Below are positions 34,341 to 46,221 of a stretch of DNA of 64,000 nucleotides, in pieces. Positions within the stretch are counted from its first letter, which is position 1. Each line of letters starts with the position of its first letter. The stretch comes from Hericium rajendrae (taxonomy: Eukaryota; Basidiomycota; Agaricomycetes; Russulales; Hericiaceae). The stretch lies in contig CM065888.1 of the NCBI GenBank assembly GCA_033439255.1, forward strand, positions 868,001-932,000. Reading direction: 5' to 3'. The position numbers and the translations under genes are program-made. The notes under the pieces are model-generated. The model searched no databases, was not told the DNA's origin, and saw only the letters and a list, made by a program, of their open reading frames with translations.

Positions 34341-35808
34341 CCGCAATCCCAAAGTTTCCGAGCAGTCTGTATAGCCTTCGAGCTGGGCCTTCGAAGGGGG
34401 ATCGTCCACGCAAATGTCACACTGGAAGCAGTCGCGGGGCATCTCGCAGCGAGGAATACCACGGGGGCGGAAGGTGCTCTTCGAATCCCTGCAGCACGTC
34501 CTCCGACGCCATCTCCCGGTGCTCGCCATCGCACCCGCGTCGTCTTGATCACGTCCGTGCCCTGTGAGGCCCCGGCCGATGCCCACTTCTTCTCTGGCGG
34601 TATGATTTCCGGGCGCGCAAGTCACAACTCAAGCGGTTCCTGCGACACTCTGTGGTGCCTTCCGGACCATCTCGCGCTCGAGTCGTCTTGTCCACCTCGC
34701 CGTTCGCGTTATCCATTGGTCTCAACGCGCCGGCCAGTCGTATTTCCCCTCTCCCGTGTGTCTCAGTTCTCGAGTGTCCACGGACTGATTTCCGCGCGAC
34801 CTTCGTGTCGGCGCAGCACCTATTCCCGCGCCTTCGCTGCCGCGTGCTCGCACACAACGCCAGTCGATATTGCGACGAGCTGCGGCACGCGATGAAGGGA
34901 GGGGGGGTCGGCGATCAGGCCCTCCGTCCCGACGTCACGCGCTGCAGTTCGGTCTCTCTCTGGCTTGCAAAAACCTGGCCACTGCCGGATGGATTTGACT
35001 ACAAGGACTGGCTACAGCACGTCTCGACACCGCGAATCTGCACGCCCTCATCCCTGCGTACGCGGCGCATGTGGAACGTCGTCCAACCCTCTCCGGCACC
35101 ATCTTTCGCGAGGCCGGCCGCGTTCTCGGTGCCCAAAAGTCCGACGGCAAGTCCTGGACGTAGAGCGCGTGGAGCGCTACGTGCGGTGACGTCGCTAGCC
35201 CGCCTCGTGCACTTCGAGGTCACGACTGGGCATAGTGGATGGCCAGTGCCCGCCCATCATGGCGCCATCCGACGCTTTCCGGTGTCCTTCTCTCGGTGCT
35301 CGTTGCTGGCAAGTCCTCTTCCCGACGCTATTGGCCTTTTTGCGCGGATCCAGCACGCTGATCTCGCGACAGCTGATCCCAATGACAGTGTGTCATCGAG
35401 CGCATCTTCGCGTAGAACGCATGCGGCGTCTCCAGGCTGCGGAAGGAGAGCGCGTTGGTAGCCCGGCATTTACAATGGATCCCCGTCGTTCAGATCACCC
35501 TGCCACATCTGTATGGTGTCTTCGGACGGCGCTGCTCGTGGTGACATCGCCAGCTTGACTCGTGTGTTGAGACGTCGGAAATGCGTTTCGCGGCGTCATC
35601 GCGTTTCATGCAGCGGCCGCGGTTGCAGGTCGCGCATCGCGGGGCTGCGCTGTTGTGTGCTGTATGTGAGAATGAGGAAAAGCGCGAAAGCGAGCGAAAA
35701 ATACGTACGCCGTGAAGACTGCAACAAAGAAGAATCCCAGGCCATGTAAGAGCACAGAAGACTGCTCAAGTCTAACATTTCTCCGCGGTACGTGCGAAAC
35801 TAGCACGC
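34341..35808. other. 1.5-kb spacer between the duplication units, no confident gene
   Basis: A plus-strand frame of 269 codons (34,652-35,461) exists but is of mixed Pro/Ser/Arg composition with no domain I recognise. It may contain exons of something, for example the piece DGFDYKDWLQHVSTPRIC, but I cannot support a model. Confidence 0.35.
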
Positions 35809-37520
35809 TCAGAACACGTGCAATCCTCCGAGATCGGCGAACGGGTCCTTCTGCGCTGGGGCCGGTGCCGCCTGTGGCTGTCGAGGCACTTGCGCTTGGG
35901 GCTGCAATGGCTGCTGCCACAGCGACGCGGGCTGCTGCTGCTGTGCGAGGCTGCCCATCGACGCGCTCTGACCCGGCGAGGTGGGATTAGAGCGCACCGG
36001 CGGCGTCCCCGGCAGCATGATGTGGCCAAACTGCGCCGACGCCGGCCTGGGCCCCGCGTTCGCCGCCTGCATCGGCTGTGGCGACACGGCCGACGTGGCC
36101 TGGTTGAACCCGCCAAAGGCCAAAGCGCCGTTCCCGTTGGACGGGGAAGAGAACGACGTGGTGGGCGCTGGCATTGACGGGAGCGGTGCGTTCGTGGAGC
36201 CGAAGAGGCCCATGAGGTCGTCTGCGGGATTTCCGGGGCTCGAGCCGGCCTGTTGCGGGGGTGCGTCGTCGAAGTCGATGAGCGAGAGGTCGTTCTTGCC
36301 GGGCCCTAGTTCCTTCGGTATGGGATTCGACGCGGCTGCAAAGTCGCCTTTCTCGTATGCTTCGTAGCGCTCGAGGACGGTGTTGATCTGGTCGTTTATT
36401 TGCAGGTATGTGTCTGTGAGAGTATGAGTACTCTAGCTGATGTACGACCGTTGCGCGCTCACCAAGGGATTCAGGATCGTCAGACTCGGCATCGGATATC
36501 CATTTCTGTATTCTTGGTCTTGAGTTGATGAGAATCGAGGCAACTTGCTATGAGATACGTCAGGCATGAATGAAATAAAAATCCCGCAGGCAACTCACGT
36601 CATAAACGTCGCCTTTCGCAAACTGCTCGCCGCTGGCGGTGTCGACGTTATCCAGCATCTCGTTGAGAAGGATCACCTTTTGCTCGAGCTTGTTCAACTC
36701 GTTCAACGCCTGCGTGCGATAGTCGGGCTTCGCGTCCGGATTGGCTCCCGCCAGCGACTTCATCAGCTCTTGCGCCGCCGCTAGATCTCTGGGTGTACCG
36801 CGCCGAATGAGTTCCTGAAGCTTCGCGGATTGCGCTTCTCGATCTTCCGTCTCCAACTCCTCCGCTGACTTCAAATTCTGAACAAATTTGTCAGTATGCT
36901 GAACGCAGATATCAAGAAGAGTGTACGCACCGAGGCCACGGTGGCGGACGACGATGACGGCGTACGGGGCAGATCGCGGAAGCGATAGCCCTTGAACGTC
37001 AGCAGGCGGTGCATATCCCGGATGTTCCCTAGATCATCCTTCCATCTCGAGTCCACACAGATCCCCTCCTTCCAACCGTGAATGAGCTCTAGGATCCGCG
37101 ACATGACGGGTCCTGGGAACGGAGGCGGGCGTTCCGGAAACCGTCGGACGAGCTCGTTCAGGAATTCTTTGGTGGCGATCTGAAGGTGAAACGGGTATCC
37201 GCAGCTCTGAACGAGGGTATCGAGAAGCGCAAGGCTGAGCATGCCGATGTGGGGGTTCCGGTGGTTTACCAGCCGTGCAATCATCATGGCCGCTTCTCGA
37301 GGCCTAACCCATTGAGAAATTAGGGGTATACTGGTAGATACATAGCACACGACACGCACGTATTGGCCTTCTTCTGGTTAATGTGCTCCGCAACCTCGAG
37401 GTGCAGGGCATAGTTCGGCTCTGGGAGAGACGCCGCGGTAGCACGGGTGATCAGGATCTCCAGAGGCGACGCTCGTGGCCAGTTCATGTTGATCGGCGCG
37501 CCTTGCTGGTTGTTCCACAT
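35809..37520 (-). CDS. VHS-GAT domain vesicle-trafficking protein, copy B
   Basis: Five exons (37360-37520, 36931-37303, 36599-36877, 36463-36547, 35809-36413) give 500 codons. Every exon of copy A is kept with the same length except the last, and all splice sites are intact. The VHS and GAT parts are nearly the same as in copy A, with most changes silent or in introns. The end differs: copy A stops after KDPFADLAGLF, copy B reads KDPFADLGGLHVF because the duplication breakpoint falls in the last codons and the natural 3' end was replaced. It keeps its promoter, so it could be expressed, but its transcript end must come from new sequence. Confidence 0.85.
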
Positions 37521-39540
37521 GGCGGCAGAGAGGAACGAGACGAGGACTAGAAACACAAGAAATGGAGGGGGACGTGGAATGTCATGCCAAGCTCGCACCG
37601 CCGTCGCCCTTGGGCGCTCGTCGCCCGTGGGAAGCCACCACCGATTCATCGATCGTCGCTGCCTCGATCGTGCCCCGCTCTCCTGCTCAAATCCTTCCTC
37701 ACGCTCGACTCTCTCCTCTTCCCGCTTTTCCCTCGTCGCTGCACACTCCTCATATGTTCTCTCGTCCGTGTCCTATCTCGCGCCTGTCCGCTCCACTCGT
37801 CGTTCTGCAATGTTCCCGTCCCCGCGTCATTTTGCTATTCCCTAGTTCTAGTGCATGCTACTCCCGACGCTCGATAGCCCGCGCATACAGTATATCGCGT
37901 GTCTGTGCCCTCGATATACACTGCTTTTATTCTTTTGTTTTACGTCTGACTGTGCATCACCTCGCAAGATGACCTCTGTCCGTCTCCCGACGCTGCCTGT
38001 TCTTTCACGCAGCCGACATCCTCCCGACATCCACTAGCATCTCTCGTCTAAAGAAGGTACACGCGCCCGCTATCGAGACGCGCTGCTTCCGGCTGCCTAG
38101 GACAACACCCGTACAGTCCATACATCTCCACCTCTGACTTCGCAGCTTTTATCGCCGCTTTTGAGGGCGGCCGTGTGCTTAACTGACCGCTTCTTCCAGT
38201 TCGCCGCCGCCGTGAGATCGTCGGCATGAACGTCATCCAGAGCTGCCACTTGATCTCGGACGCCGTTTCACGCAAGCTCCCCGTCTGCGGCAATCCGTCG
38301 CCTCGATACACCGACGAAAGCATTGTCACCGCCCCCTCGACCAAGGCGTTCTCGCCCCCGCATACATCACCCGTGCCATCTCCCCCGTTCCGAACGCTAA
38401 TGACCGTGCGACACTCATGACGAGCGATAGTGATGCCATCCACCCCAGGCTCGACGCGTTCCGCCTCGAGCTAACGCCGCCTACAGCGGATCCATCGCCT
38501 CCGCAACAAGCCCCTCGGAACGCCGTTTCACGACTCGCCAACCACGCCATCCGCCTTCTTTTCCTTCTTACTGCTCGACGCCCCCGAGTACTACGCTCCG
38601 CAGCCTTCGCCGCGCATCCCCATAGGCAGACTCCAACCCACAGCGCTCAAACTGAACGCCGTCCATCACGCTCACTCGATGCCCAACAGCCCACTCCTTT
38701 TCCATCGTCGCCCGCCGCCTCGGAACGCTGATCCTCGCCACCCAACGACCACGACCGGTACCCCTGGTCGCCTCAGCCCCGCTCCCATGAGAACGCATGA
38801 CATCGACGTCCGCTCGACTTTCCCCCGCTTCCCGGCGCGTCTTTCGCAAGTGATCGCCGTCTGTAGCTACTCCATCGGCCCTAGAAACGGAACGAGAACG
38901 CCCATCAGATCCCTTGGAACGCTCATTTTCATCTGCCGCTCCACGATTGCGCCGACGGCCTTGGTCCCGCTCTCACCGCTCGCCACGTACGAGTGCCACA
39001 ACGCTGCAGCTATCTATCCAGCATTTACCACTGCATCACCCGTCATGCGCATCCTTCCACCCGCCGAAGGCCTCATCTCCATCATCACTCCTGCGCTGAA
39101 TGCGACCGACATGCCTGACCTGCTCTCCGCATCTTCAACAGCGCTCCGGCCCTCCCTGTCACCGAAACCATGGTCAGTATACCATCACCTCGCGCTCAAC
39201 GGGACGAACACTCACCGCGTCCTCCAGATACAACCACAGGACCTGCAGCCACATCACCCTTCGAACAGCAGAAGCAGCTGTGCATCGACCTCCTCCCCTC
39301 CTGGGCCTTATATACACGCGCGCCTCGTCCGGCGATCGGCGCGTGGATCCATCGTACTCCGCCTCGCCCACGCGTAAACGCGTCCGTGCGGAAACTCCCG
39401 CAGAGCATAGCGCTCCCGGGAACGGGCTCGCGGAACGGACGCTACGCTCACGTACGTCCGACCCCGTCCCTCCCTCGCGTCCGCGCTGACGGGTCCGCAG
39501 GAGCCGGCATTGCTCGCGGTCGACATCCCCGAGCCCGCAG
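37521..39540. other. non-coding stretch upstream of VHS copy B
   Basis: Counterpart of 24,871-26,900. Many insertions and deletions against unit A, no frame shared throughout, no gene seen. The first part should carry the VHS promoter. Confidence 0.5.
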
Positions 39541-42085
39541 GCTCGACGGAGACTCGCCCAGAGAGCTCGCTCGTTTTCCCGTCGGCGTCGTGGGAGGCCG
39601 TCTTTCGTTAGCGTACAACGTTTATGCGTCGCAGATGGCCCTGTCAAATTCATGCTCGCGACGCTCCGCGTACCACAGGCATGTACCCCGAATATACGCG
39701 TGGAAACAGCATGAGACACGGCATCTGGGATGCATTACCAACGGATCGCAACGGTCGCGAAACTGAATTCGTTCTCGCGTCGCGGGTGCGGGCGCCGGAG
39801 CGTGCAGAAGAAGAGGCTTGACGAGCCTCGTTTGTGAGCACAGTTGGCTCTGAAAGCTATCCCCGACAGTGCAAACAACCCGCAGGCTCGACGGGGACTC
39901 GCTCGTTCTCCCGTCAGCGTCGCCGGAGGGTCGTCTTCCCTGAGTACGTATGCGACCGCAAGGCCCCCCGCAGATCTCATCCTAGCGACGCTCCGCACGT
40001 CCGGGTGTGCATCCCGAATATACGCGTGGACATAGTACGAAATGCAGCCGATTTCCCACATTGCGCGCCCCGGAGCTGTACCTCAACGAAACGCCGCGGA
40101 ACACGACACAACGCGAGGCTGCAGGTGCCTCGGCTGTCGAAAGCATTCTCCGGCCGTCCGCATGCAACACGGCCTGCAGCGAATTACGCAGCAATGTCCG
40201 CCATCTGCGCGAGAACAGATCCATATCGCATCTGCGGGATGAGCAGCCCGCTGCGAGCGAAGCGGATTCGCTCTAGAGAGCTCGCTCGTTCCCCGCTTTT
40301 GCGATTGTGGGAGCGCCGTAATCCATGAGCGCGCGATGCTAGCAATACACGGCCTGCCTTGGTCTCCACCCCAAGGACCCGCCGGTCAGAAATACCACGT
40401 AACGCGAAGGGTCCCGCCCCTCCTCGCTGGACGACCCATTCGACGACCGGGTCCTCTGCGAGCGAAGCAGATTCGTTCCAGAGAGCTCGCTCGTTCTGCA
40501 CCTTTGCCATCACGGGAGCGCCGTAATTCGTGAGCGCGCGACGCTAGCAATACATAGCCTGCCTGGGTTGTATCCTGAAGACCTACCGGTCAGAAATACC
40601 ACGAAACGGGACGGGTCCTCCCCTCCTCGCTGGACGACCGACTCGATGAGCAGGCCCCGTGCGAGCGAAGCAGATTTGCTCCAGAGAGCTCGCTCGTTCC
40701 CCGCCTTTGCCATCGCGGGAGCACCGTAATCCGTGAGTGCGCGACGCTAGCAATACACGGTGCGCCTTGGTCTCTACCTGAAGGACCCGCCGCGCAGAGT
40801 TATCACGAAATGCGACGGGTTCTGCCCCTCATCGCTGGACGACCCATTCGACGACCGGGTCCTCTGCGAGCAAAGCAGATTCGCTCAGAGAGCTCGCTCG
40901 TTCCCCGTCTTTGCAATCGCGGAAGCGCCATTTTCCATGAGTGCGCAACGTCAATTCGTTGCGGATACAGACATCCCTATCATTTCAATGCCAGCAACGC
41001 ACCGCCTGCCCGGGTCTGAACCACAAACATGCACTGCACGGCGCAACGGGCCCTGTCTCTCTTCACCACGAAGCAACTCACCAGCAAGCACGGATTCACA
41101 CGCTGGGCTTCGCCCAGAGCAACCCGCCGTGGACTTGGGCTCCGTAGGCTTAACCTTTGAGCATGCTTGCCGCTCGGCGCGGGCCTTGGATGCCTGGATC
41201 CCGGCACCGAAAACTGGTTTTCTGCAAGCCCAAGTGAGTTTCAGGAAACCTCGGCTGGATGCAGCAGAAATGCACTTATCAGGACGCGAATAACATCCAC
41301 AAAGGCGAACAGTGGGCTCCGCGCGCTTCCGTCACACGCGATGTGAGCGTCGAACCAATGCTCACTCGTATGCTCAGTCCTATGGGCACGGGGGCTGCTC
41401 GCCGCGAGGCCTGGGGCTCAGAATTCTGAAGCGAAAAATCTGTTTTTGGGGAGCCAGGTAAGGTGCATTCTAGCCCGGCTAATTTCATGCGAGAAAACTC
41501 ATCAAACGGTGTCGCGCAGGGGTTAGAATGTGCCAGCGACATCGGCAGGAAGTGGATCGGCGGGCTGCGCATGCCTCGCCGGACGACCGATTCTCACATC
41601 GCGGGCCTTGCCTACGCGCGATGCGGAAACATTCATTCCAGAAAGCTCGCTCGTTCCCCACCTTTGCCATTGCAGGAGCACCATTCTAATGAGTGCGCGA
41701 CGTCAGCTCGTTGCAGACATGAGTACCCCTGTCCCTTCGATACTAGCAATGCACAGCCCGCATGAGTCTCCACCCCAAAGACACACTGCACGAAAATACC
41801 ATGAAATGTGACGGGTCCTGCCCTCCTCGCTGAATGACTGATTCTCGCATCGCGTGCCCGGCCTTCTCGTGGTGCGGAAGGATTACGAAATGCGTGAGCA
41901 AGAAGGCTTGACGGGCTCGGACGCAAGCACGGTTGGCCCTGGAAACTTTCAGCCCCGGAAGCTTTTCCCGACGGTGTGTGCAGAATGACGTCTCCAAATC
42001 CAATGTATTTTGTCCCTTGCGAGCTCGAGTTAGGAAGCGGAATCCCCTGAGATCGAAACACAGTCGAGAGCTCACTCATTCTCCA
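39540..42085. repeat. degenerate tandem repeat of about 200-210 bp, unit B array
   Basis: The GAGAGCTCGCTCG core recurs near 39,560, 40,275, 40,470, 40,680, 40,890, 41,640 and 42,066. Whole units of about 205 bp lie between 40,230 and 40,960. The number of units is one or two lower than in unit A, as expected for a tandem array that changes by unequal exchange. Two inverted 270-bp-type modules lie inside at about 41,070-41,465. Confidence 0.75.
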
Positions 42086-43145
42086 CTTGTGCAGAACTGA
42101 GAAAGCACCACATCAACGGAGCAACGAGCATGCACGATGGCCAAGAATTTCAGGATTTCCCTCGTTACGCAAGGAGCTGGGCTCTGTGACGCGAAATGCG
42201 CGCTCCGCCGATGTCCCTACTTTTTTTATTCTGGCGACACATTCCGATCACTATCGCTTTTCAAAGCCGACGGACCTCGACCCTTCCGAGCTCGAGCTAG
42301 GAAATGGAATCCCTGTGATCCAATTGCATTTGATTTAGAGAACTTGCTCAATTCTCATTTTCACGGAACCAAGCAAGCACTGCAGCAGCAAGCCATGAGT
42401 CATGACCAGATGTTTTCAAGATTTCCCTCATTTCGCAAGGAGTTGGGCTTCGTGAGATGCCCTACAGGTGCCCCGCAGATGTCCCTGATTTTTTCTATTC
42501 TACCGACACACCCACATCACAATGGCGCACATCAATACGATATTGCCCGTCAATTCTGGTCTCACGCAGAGCACACAGCCTTCCCCATTTCCGAATTCTC
42601 TGTTTGCATCGGCAGCTTGGACAGAGCAGAATGACATCTAGTTCATAGACAGGCTGGGTCAGCTGCGCTGGTCTTTGTCCTGTGATGGCCGTGCACCACC
42701 AACGTGATTGAGAAGCCCATCTATTACTACTTAGCGAACACTGAGAGTAAAGTTTGTGATCATTGCCATATAGAACAGACCAGGGGATCTGCGTGTGAAC
42801 TCATCAAACTGATTTCATTTCCGCTGTGTTTCATGTGCTGATTCTCTGACCATCCGACAAGATTGCTGATCATTCTGAGCACTGTGTGATGCCTTGATTT
42901 CCGAAGTATCCAAAATTTGACTGCAGCTGAGATTGCTGAGGCAGCCTCACACGAGTCTGAGTTTTCTTAAAAAGCGGCAGAGAATGTCTGTGTGCTACAC
43001 CAAAAATGGACATCTGCCCGATTGTGTCAGTCTGTGGAGAGCGACGGCGACAGCCAGCATTGGAAGTGCGCAACAGCAGTGAGTTCCGAAATCCTGTCTA
43101 AGCATGAGTCAGCAGCGCTTGCTAATGAGGTGACTTGACACTTAG
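42085..43145. other. conserved but unassigned stretch, unit B
   Basis: Counterpart of 29,650-30,715, almost identical. Holds an open plus-strand frame (42,137-42,634) without a recognisable domain. No gene called. Confidence 0.35.
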
Positions 43146-43708
43146 CGAGCTACCAGTCGCAGCACAGCAAATACCGCACAAAGCTTCGGAGGCTGATCCA
43201 TGCCTCCATCGGTGCGAATGCCCCCCTTGATGCTTCTCGACACAATTTTGTATTCTAATATTTGCTCACAGTGAATGTAACCGGAGTCAAGAAGGCAAAG
43301 ATGTCTTGGGAGAAGTATTGGGAGGACGTAGTAAAGAAACACAGAGTGGTGATTGTTGGATGGCCGACGGAGTATACACCGTTCAAGGATCTAAGCAAGA
43401 TCTCGATCGGGCTTCCAGACCTCATCCGTCTGACAGAATTGTGGGAGCAGGGTCACACGCACTTCAGATGGCTGACTGATGCAGAATACGAAGATGCAGT
43501 GGCACAGCATGAGTCTTTGGTTGAAGCCGGGCAGATTGTCGAGAGAAAGTGGGCGCAGCGTATAGATGCTGGTGAACAGCGCCTGCATAGGCAGATGGGA
43601 CCTGCCGGCCTTCGCAAGATCCCATTTCGCACAACGAAGACAGCTCGGATTGTGGAGGTAGAGGACAAACTTGTGCTGGATGAAGAGGATAAACAATCTG
43701 TGACATAG
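43146..43708 (+). CDS. small basidiomycete GWP-motif protein, copy B (5' end unclear)
   Basis: Exons 43146-43211 and 43272-43708 correspond to copy A and keep its splice sites. The protein shows MSWEKYWEDVV, VVIVGWPTEYTPFKDLSK and LPDLIRLTELWEQGHTHFRW. The end reads DEEDKQSVT instead of stopping after DEEDK. The LTR element lies only 131 bp downstream, so any transcript may end inside the LTR. Function unknown. Confidence 0.55.
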
Positions 43709-43839
43709 TTTGCCCACATCATAGGATACCGCACTCAAGTTATCTTGCTCTTTGTCAGTTGTATGAGACTCAGGAATTAAACTTCTTATTATGAAAGGTG
43801 TTACATACAAGAGTCACGGTGACCAGAGACTGCAAGCGG

Positions 43840-44659
43840 TGATACGCCTCAAGCTGTGTTCAGCAACGTCAGACCTCATCTCACCATCTTCCATGCAGCT
43901 CCCCTTCACTTCCATCCAGCTTCCAGCTCCTCACCCACCAACCTCGCTCAGAGCGGTGATGTCCCTCATCTCAGGAGTTGTCAGCTACTGCAGGCCTCAC
44001 CGAGGTTTCCTCAAGTTCGCTCCAGGTCATCCTCAGCGGTTTTGGTGAGCCAATCAGGTTGCTGGCATTATGGTACCGGGTCTGTGTTGTACAGGATGCC
44101 TGGATGCCACCTTTTGATGGTTTCGGACCATAGATGTACCATAGAGCAGCCGAGTCCGAGATCGCCCGAGACCGCCAAGGGCGAGTTTCTTACTTGTATG
44201 GTAGAGAGAGTCCCAGCTTCGAATAGAACCCTTCAGTGCACCTTTCCCCCTCAGAGCTCAGACCTCAGAAGTCTCTCTCACTGTTGTTCTCATTGTTCTC
44301 CGGACTTTAGACAAGTCCGCCCTTTTTAGGCCAGTCCGCCCGCAGCGTCGTTCGTCAGATTCAGTCATATCAGCCGCTTTTCAGTCCTTTTCTCTAGGAT
44401 TAGTCCGTCGTATCGGAGACCCGTGTGTCTCGTCGTTCTCCTTGTCATTCTACAGCCGTTCCTCATCCTTCCCAGCTGCTTATCACCAGATCGCCTCAGT
44501 CTCGCCCATAGCGAACCAGTCACCCCATCGTTCCTGCTGCAGTGACCCTCAGCTGCCCTCACCTCACTCCTCACTTGAGATACTTGGTCCCCTCGCACCC
44601 CCGGTACTCTGTTGGTTTTGGTTTTGGCTGCCGCCTCCATTCCCAGGGTCCACACATCA
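43840..44659 (+). repeat. 5' long terminal repeat
   Basis: 820 bp, starting TGATACGCC and ending CACACATCA. Nearly identical to the 3' copy. It should contain the promoter of the element; no TATA box is certain. Confidence 0.93.
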
Positions 44660-44661
44660 TT

Positions 44662-44682
44662 TTGGAGCCCACCGCGAGGGTT
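44662..44682 (+). promoter_or_regulatory. candidate tRNA primer-binding site
   Basis: TGGAGCCCACCGCGAGGG follows the 5' LTR after two bases and begins with TGG, as expected for pairing with the CCA end of a tRNA. The tRNA was not identified. Confidence 0.5.
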
Positions 44683-46221
44683 CCATACTCAAAACAGTGA
44701 GGGGTGTACCCAGGCGTAGCCTCTATCGGGTCAAGACTGCCATCGAGGTCAGGACATCGCATTTTTGCTCTCCATCACATTCTCGCTCGCTATCGCCTTA
44801 GGCGGCCTTGGTGCATTCTTCAAGATCGCCATTGGTTGCAGAGCTTTCCAATCGGTTCTCATCACCATTCGTCGCACCTGATTGCCTCCTGTCGCTTTCC
44901 ACCATCCTGTCCCTTCCAGAGTCGCTTTTTGTCGCCCAGGACCATCCTCCATCTCTCTCCAGTGCCCTGTACTGGCTCAGATCGTTCTGGGTCATCTCCT
45001 ATCACCTCCTGTCACCTCCTGCCTTTCTTCGTTGTCTTTAGGTCACTCCAATCGTCTTTGATCGTCCCTTGATCACCTCAGATCATCTCAGCTCGCCTCA
45101 AGGTTGCCTTAGGCGGACTCGGTCCCCAGCATCTTCTACTGCCTAGCATCGCTTCTCACTCCGTTTGGTCACTCCAGATCGCATTTTGACGGCATTAGTT
45201 GGTCTTCAATCGCTCTTGTTTGCCTTTTTAGCACCCAGGATCATCACCTAGCGCTGTCGCCACAGAGTCGCCGATAGCGTACTAGGTCGCAGCCAGCTTT
45301 CAGCATCTTAGGTCGTCCAGGATTGCCCTTATATCCCCTTCGGCGACCTCTTCACACCATTGAGTCATCCCAGCTCCCTTCTGTTGCTCAGACTCGCCTT
45401 GGAGGTGCCTCTGTACCCCATAGCTTGCATCAGCTCCTCCTCCTATCACCTTCCAGTGCTTTGAGTCACTTTTCTTTGCCCCAGGGTGCCTATTGATCAC
45501 TCCTATCACTGTCTTTCGTTCAGGAGCCATCTCCCATCGACTTATCGCATTTTGTCTTAGGCAAGGTCACCCCAGCATCCCTAGCACTCTCCATTGGTTG
45601 CAGAGGAGTCTTGTTTCTTTCAGGTTGAGCCAGTTGTGTCCAGACCGCTTACAGTCCATCCCAAAGTCACCATTGACATTCAGGAGCCTCTCGAGTCACT
45701 CTCAGGTCATTTTCTTGGCCCCTTCTTGCTTTCTTTTGTTTCAGATTTCCGCTGGCGATCTTGACTCGCCGTCGGCGACATTGGTTGCTTTTAGCAGTTT
45801 CTCATCGCTTTTCCAGGTCATATTGTCCCAGGAGCACCCCTGGCCCCTTTGGATCATCTCTCCCTATCGCTCGTCATTCTGGTTGCCCCAGAATTGCCTT
45901 CTATTGCTTTTGAGCATTTCTCATCGCTTTTGAGCACCTTTCATCGCTTTTGAGCATTCCAGATCATCGGTTATCATCTCAGGTCGTTGTCCACCACCTT
46001 GGCTCTTCACTCATCCCTTCCAATTGTCTCGCATTGCCCTAGTCATAGCAAGATCGCCTCAAAGTCGCTCCTCATCGCCCCTGATCACCCCTAGTTCATC
46101 TCAGGCTCACTTTCCTCGCATCAGAGTCACCTCCATCGTTCCTGATTGCTCTAGCGTGCCCCCGATCACTACTGCTCACTTTCATCCTCGACATTACCCC
46201 TGTCCCGCTGCTTCTGTTACA

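Noticed and set aside
34652-35461. Plus-strand frame of 269 codons in the spacer between duplication units.
   Set aside because: No domain, mixed composition and no support from a second copy.
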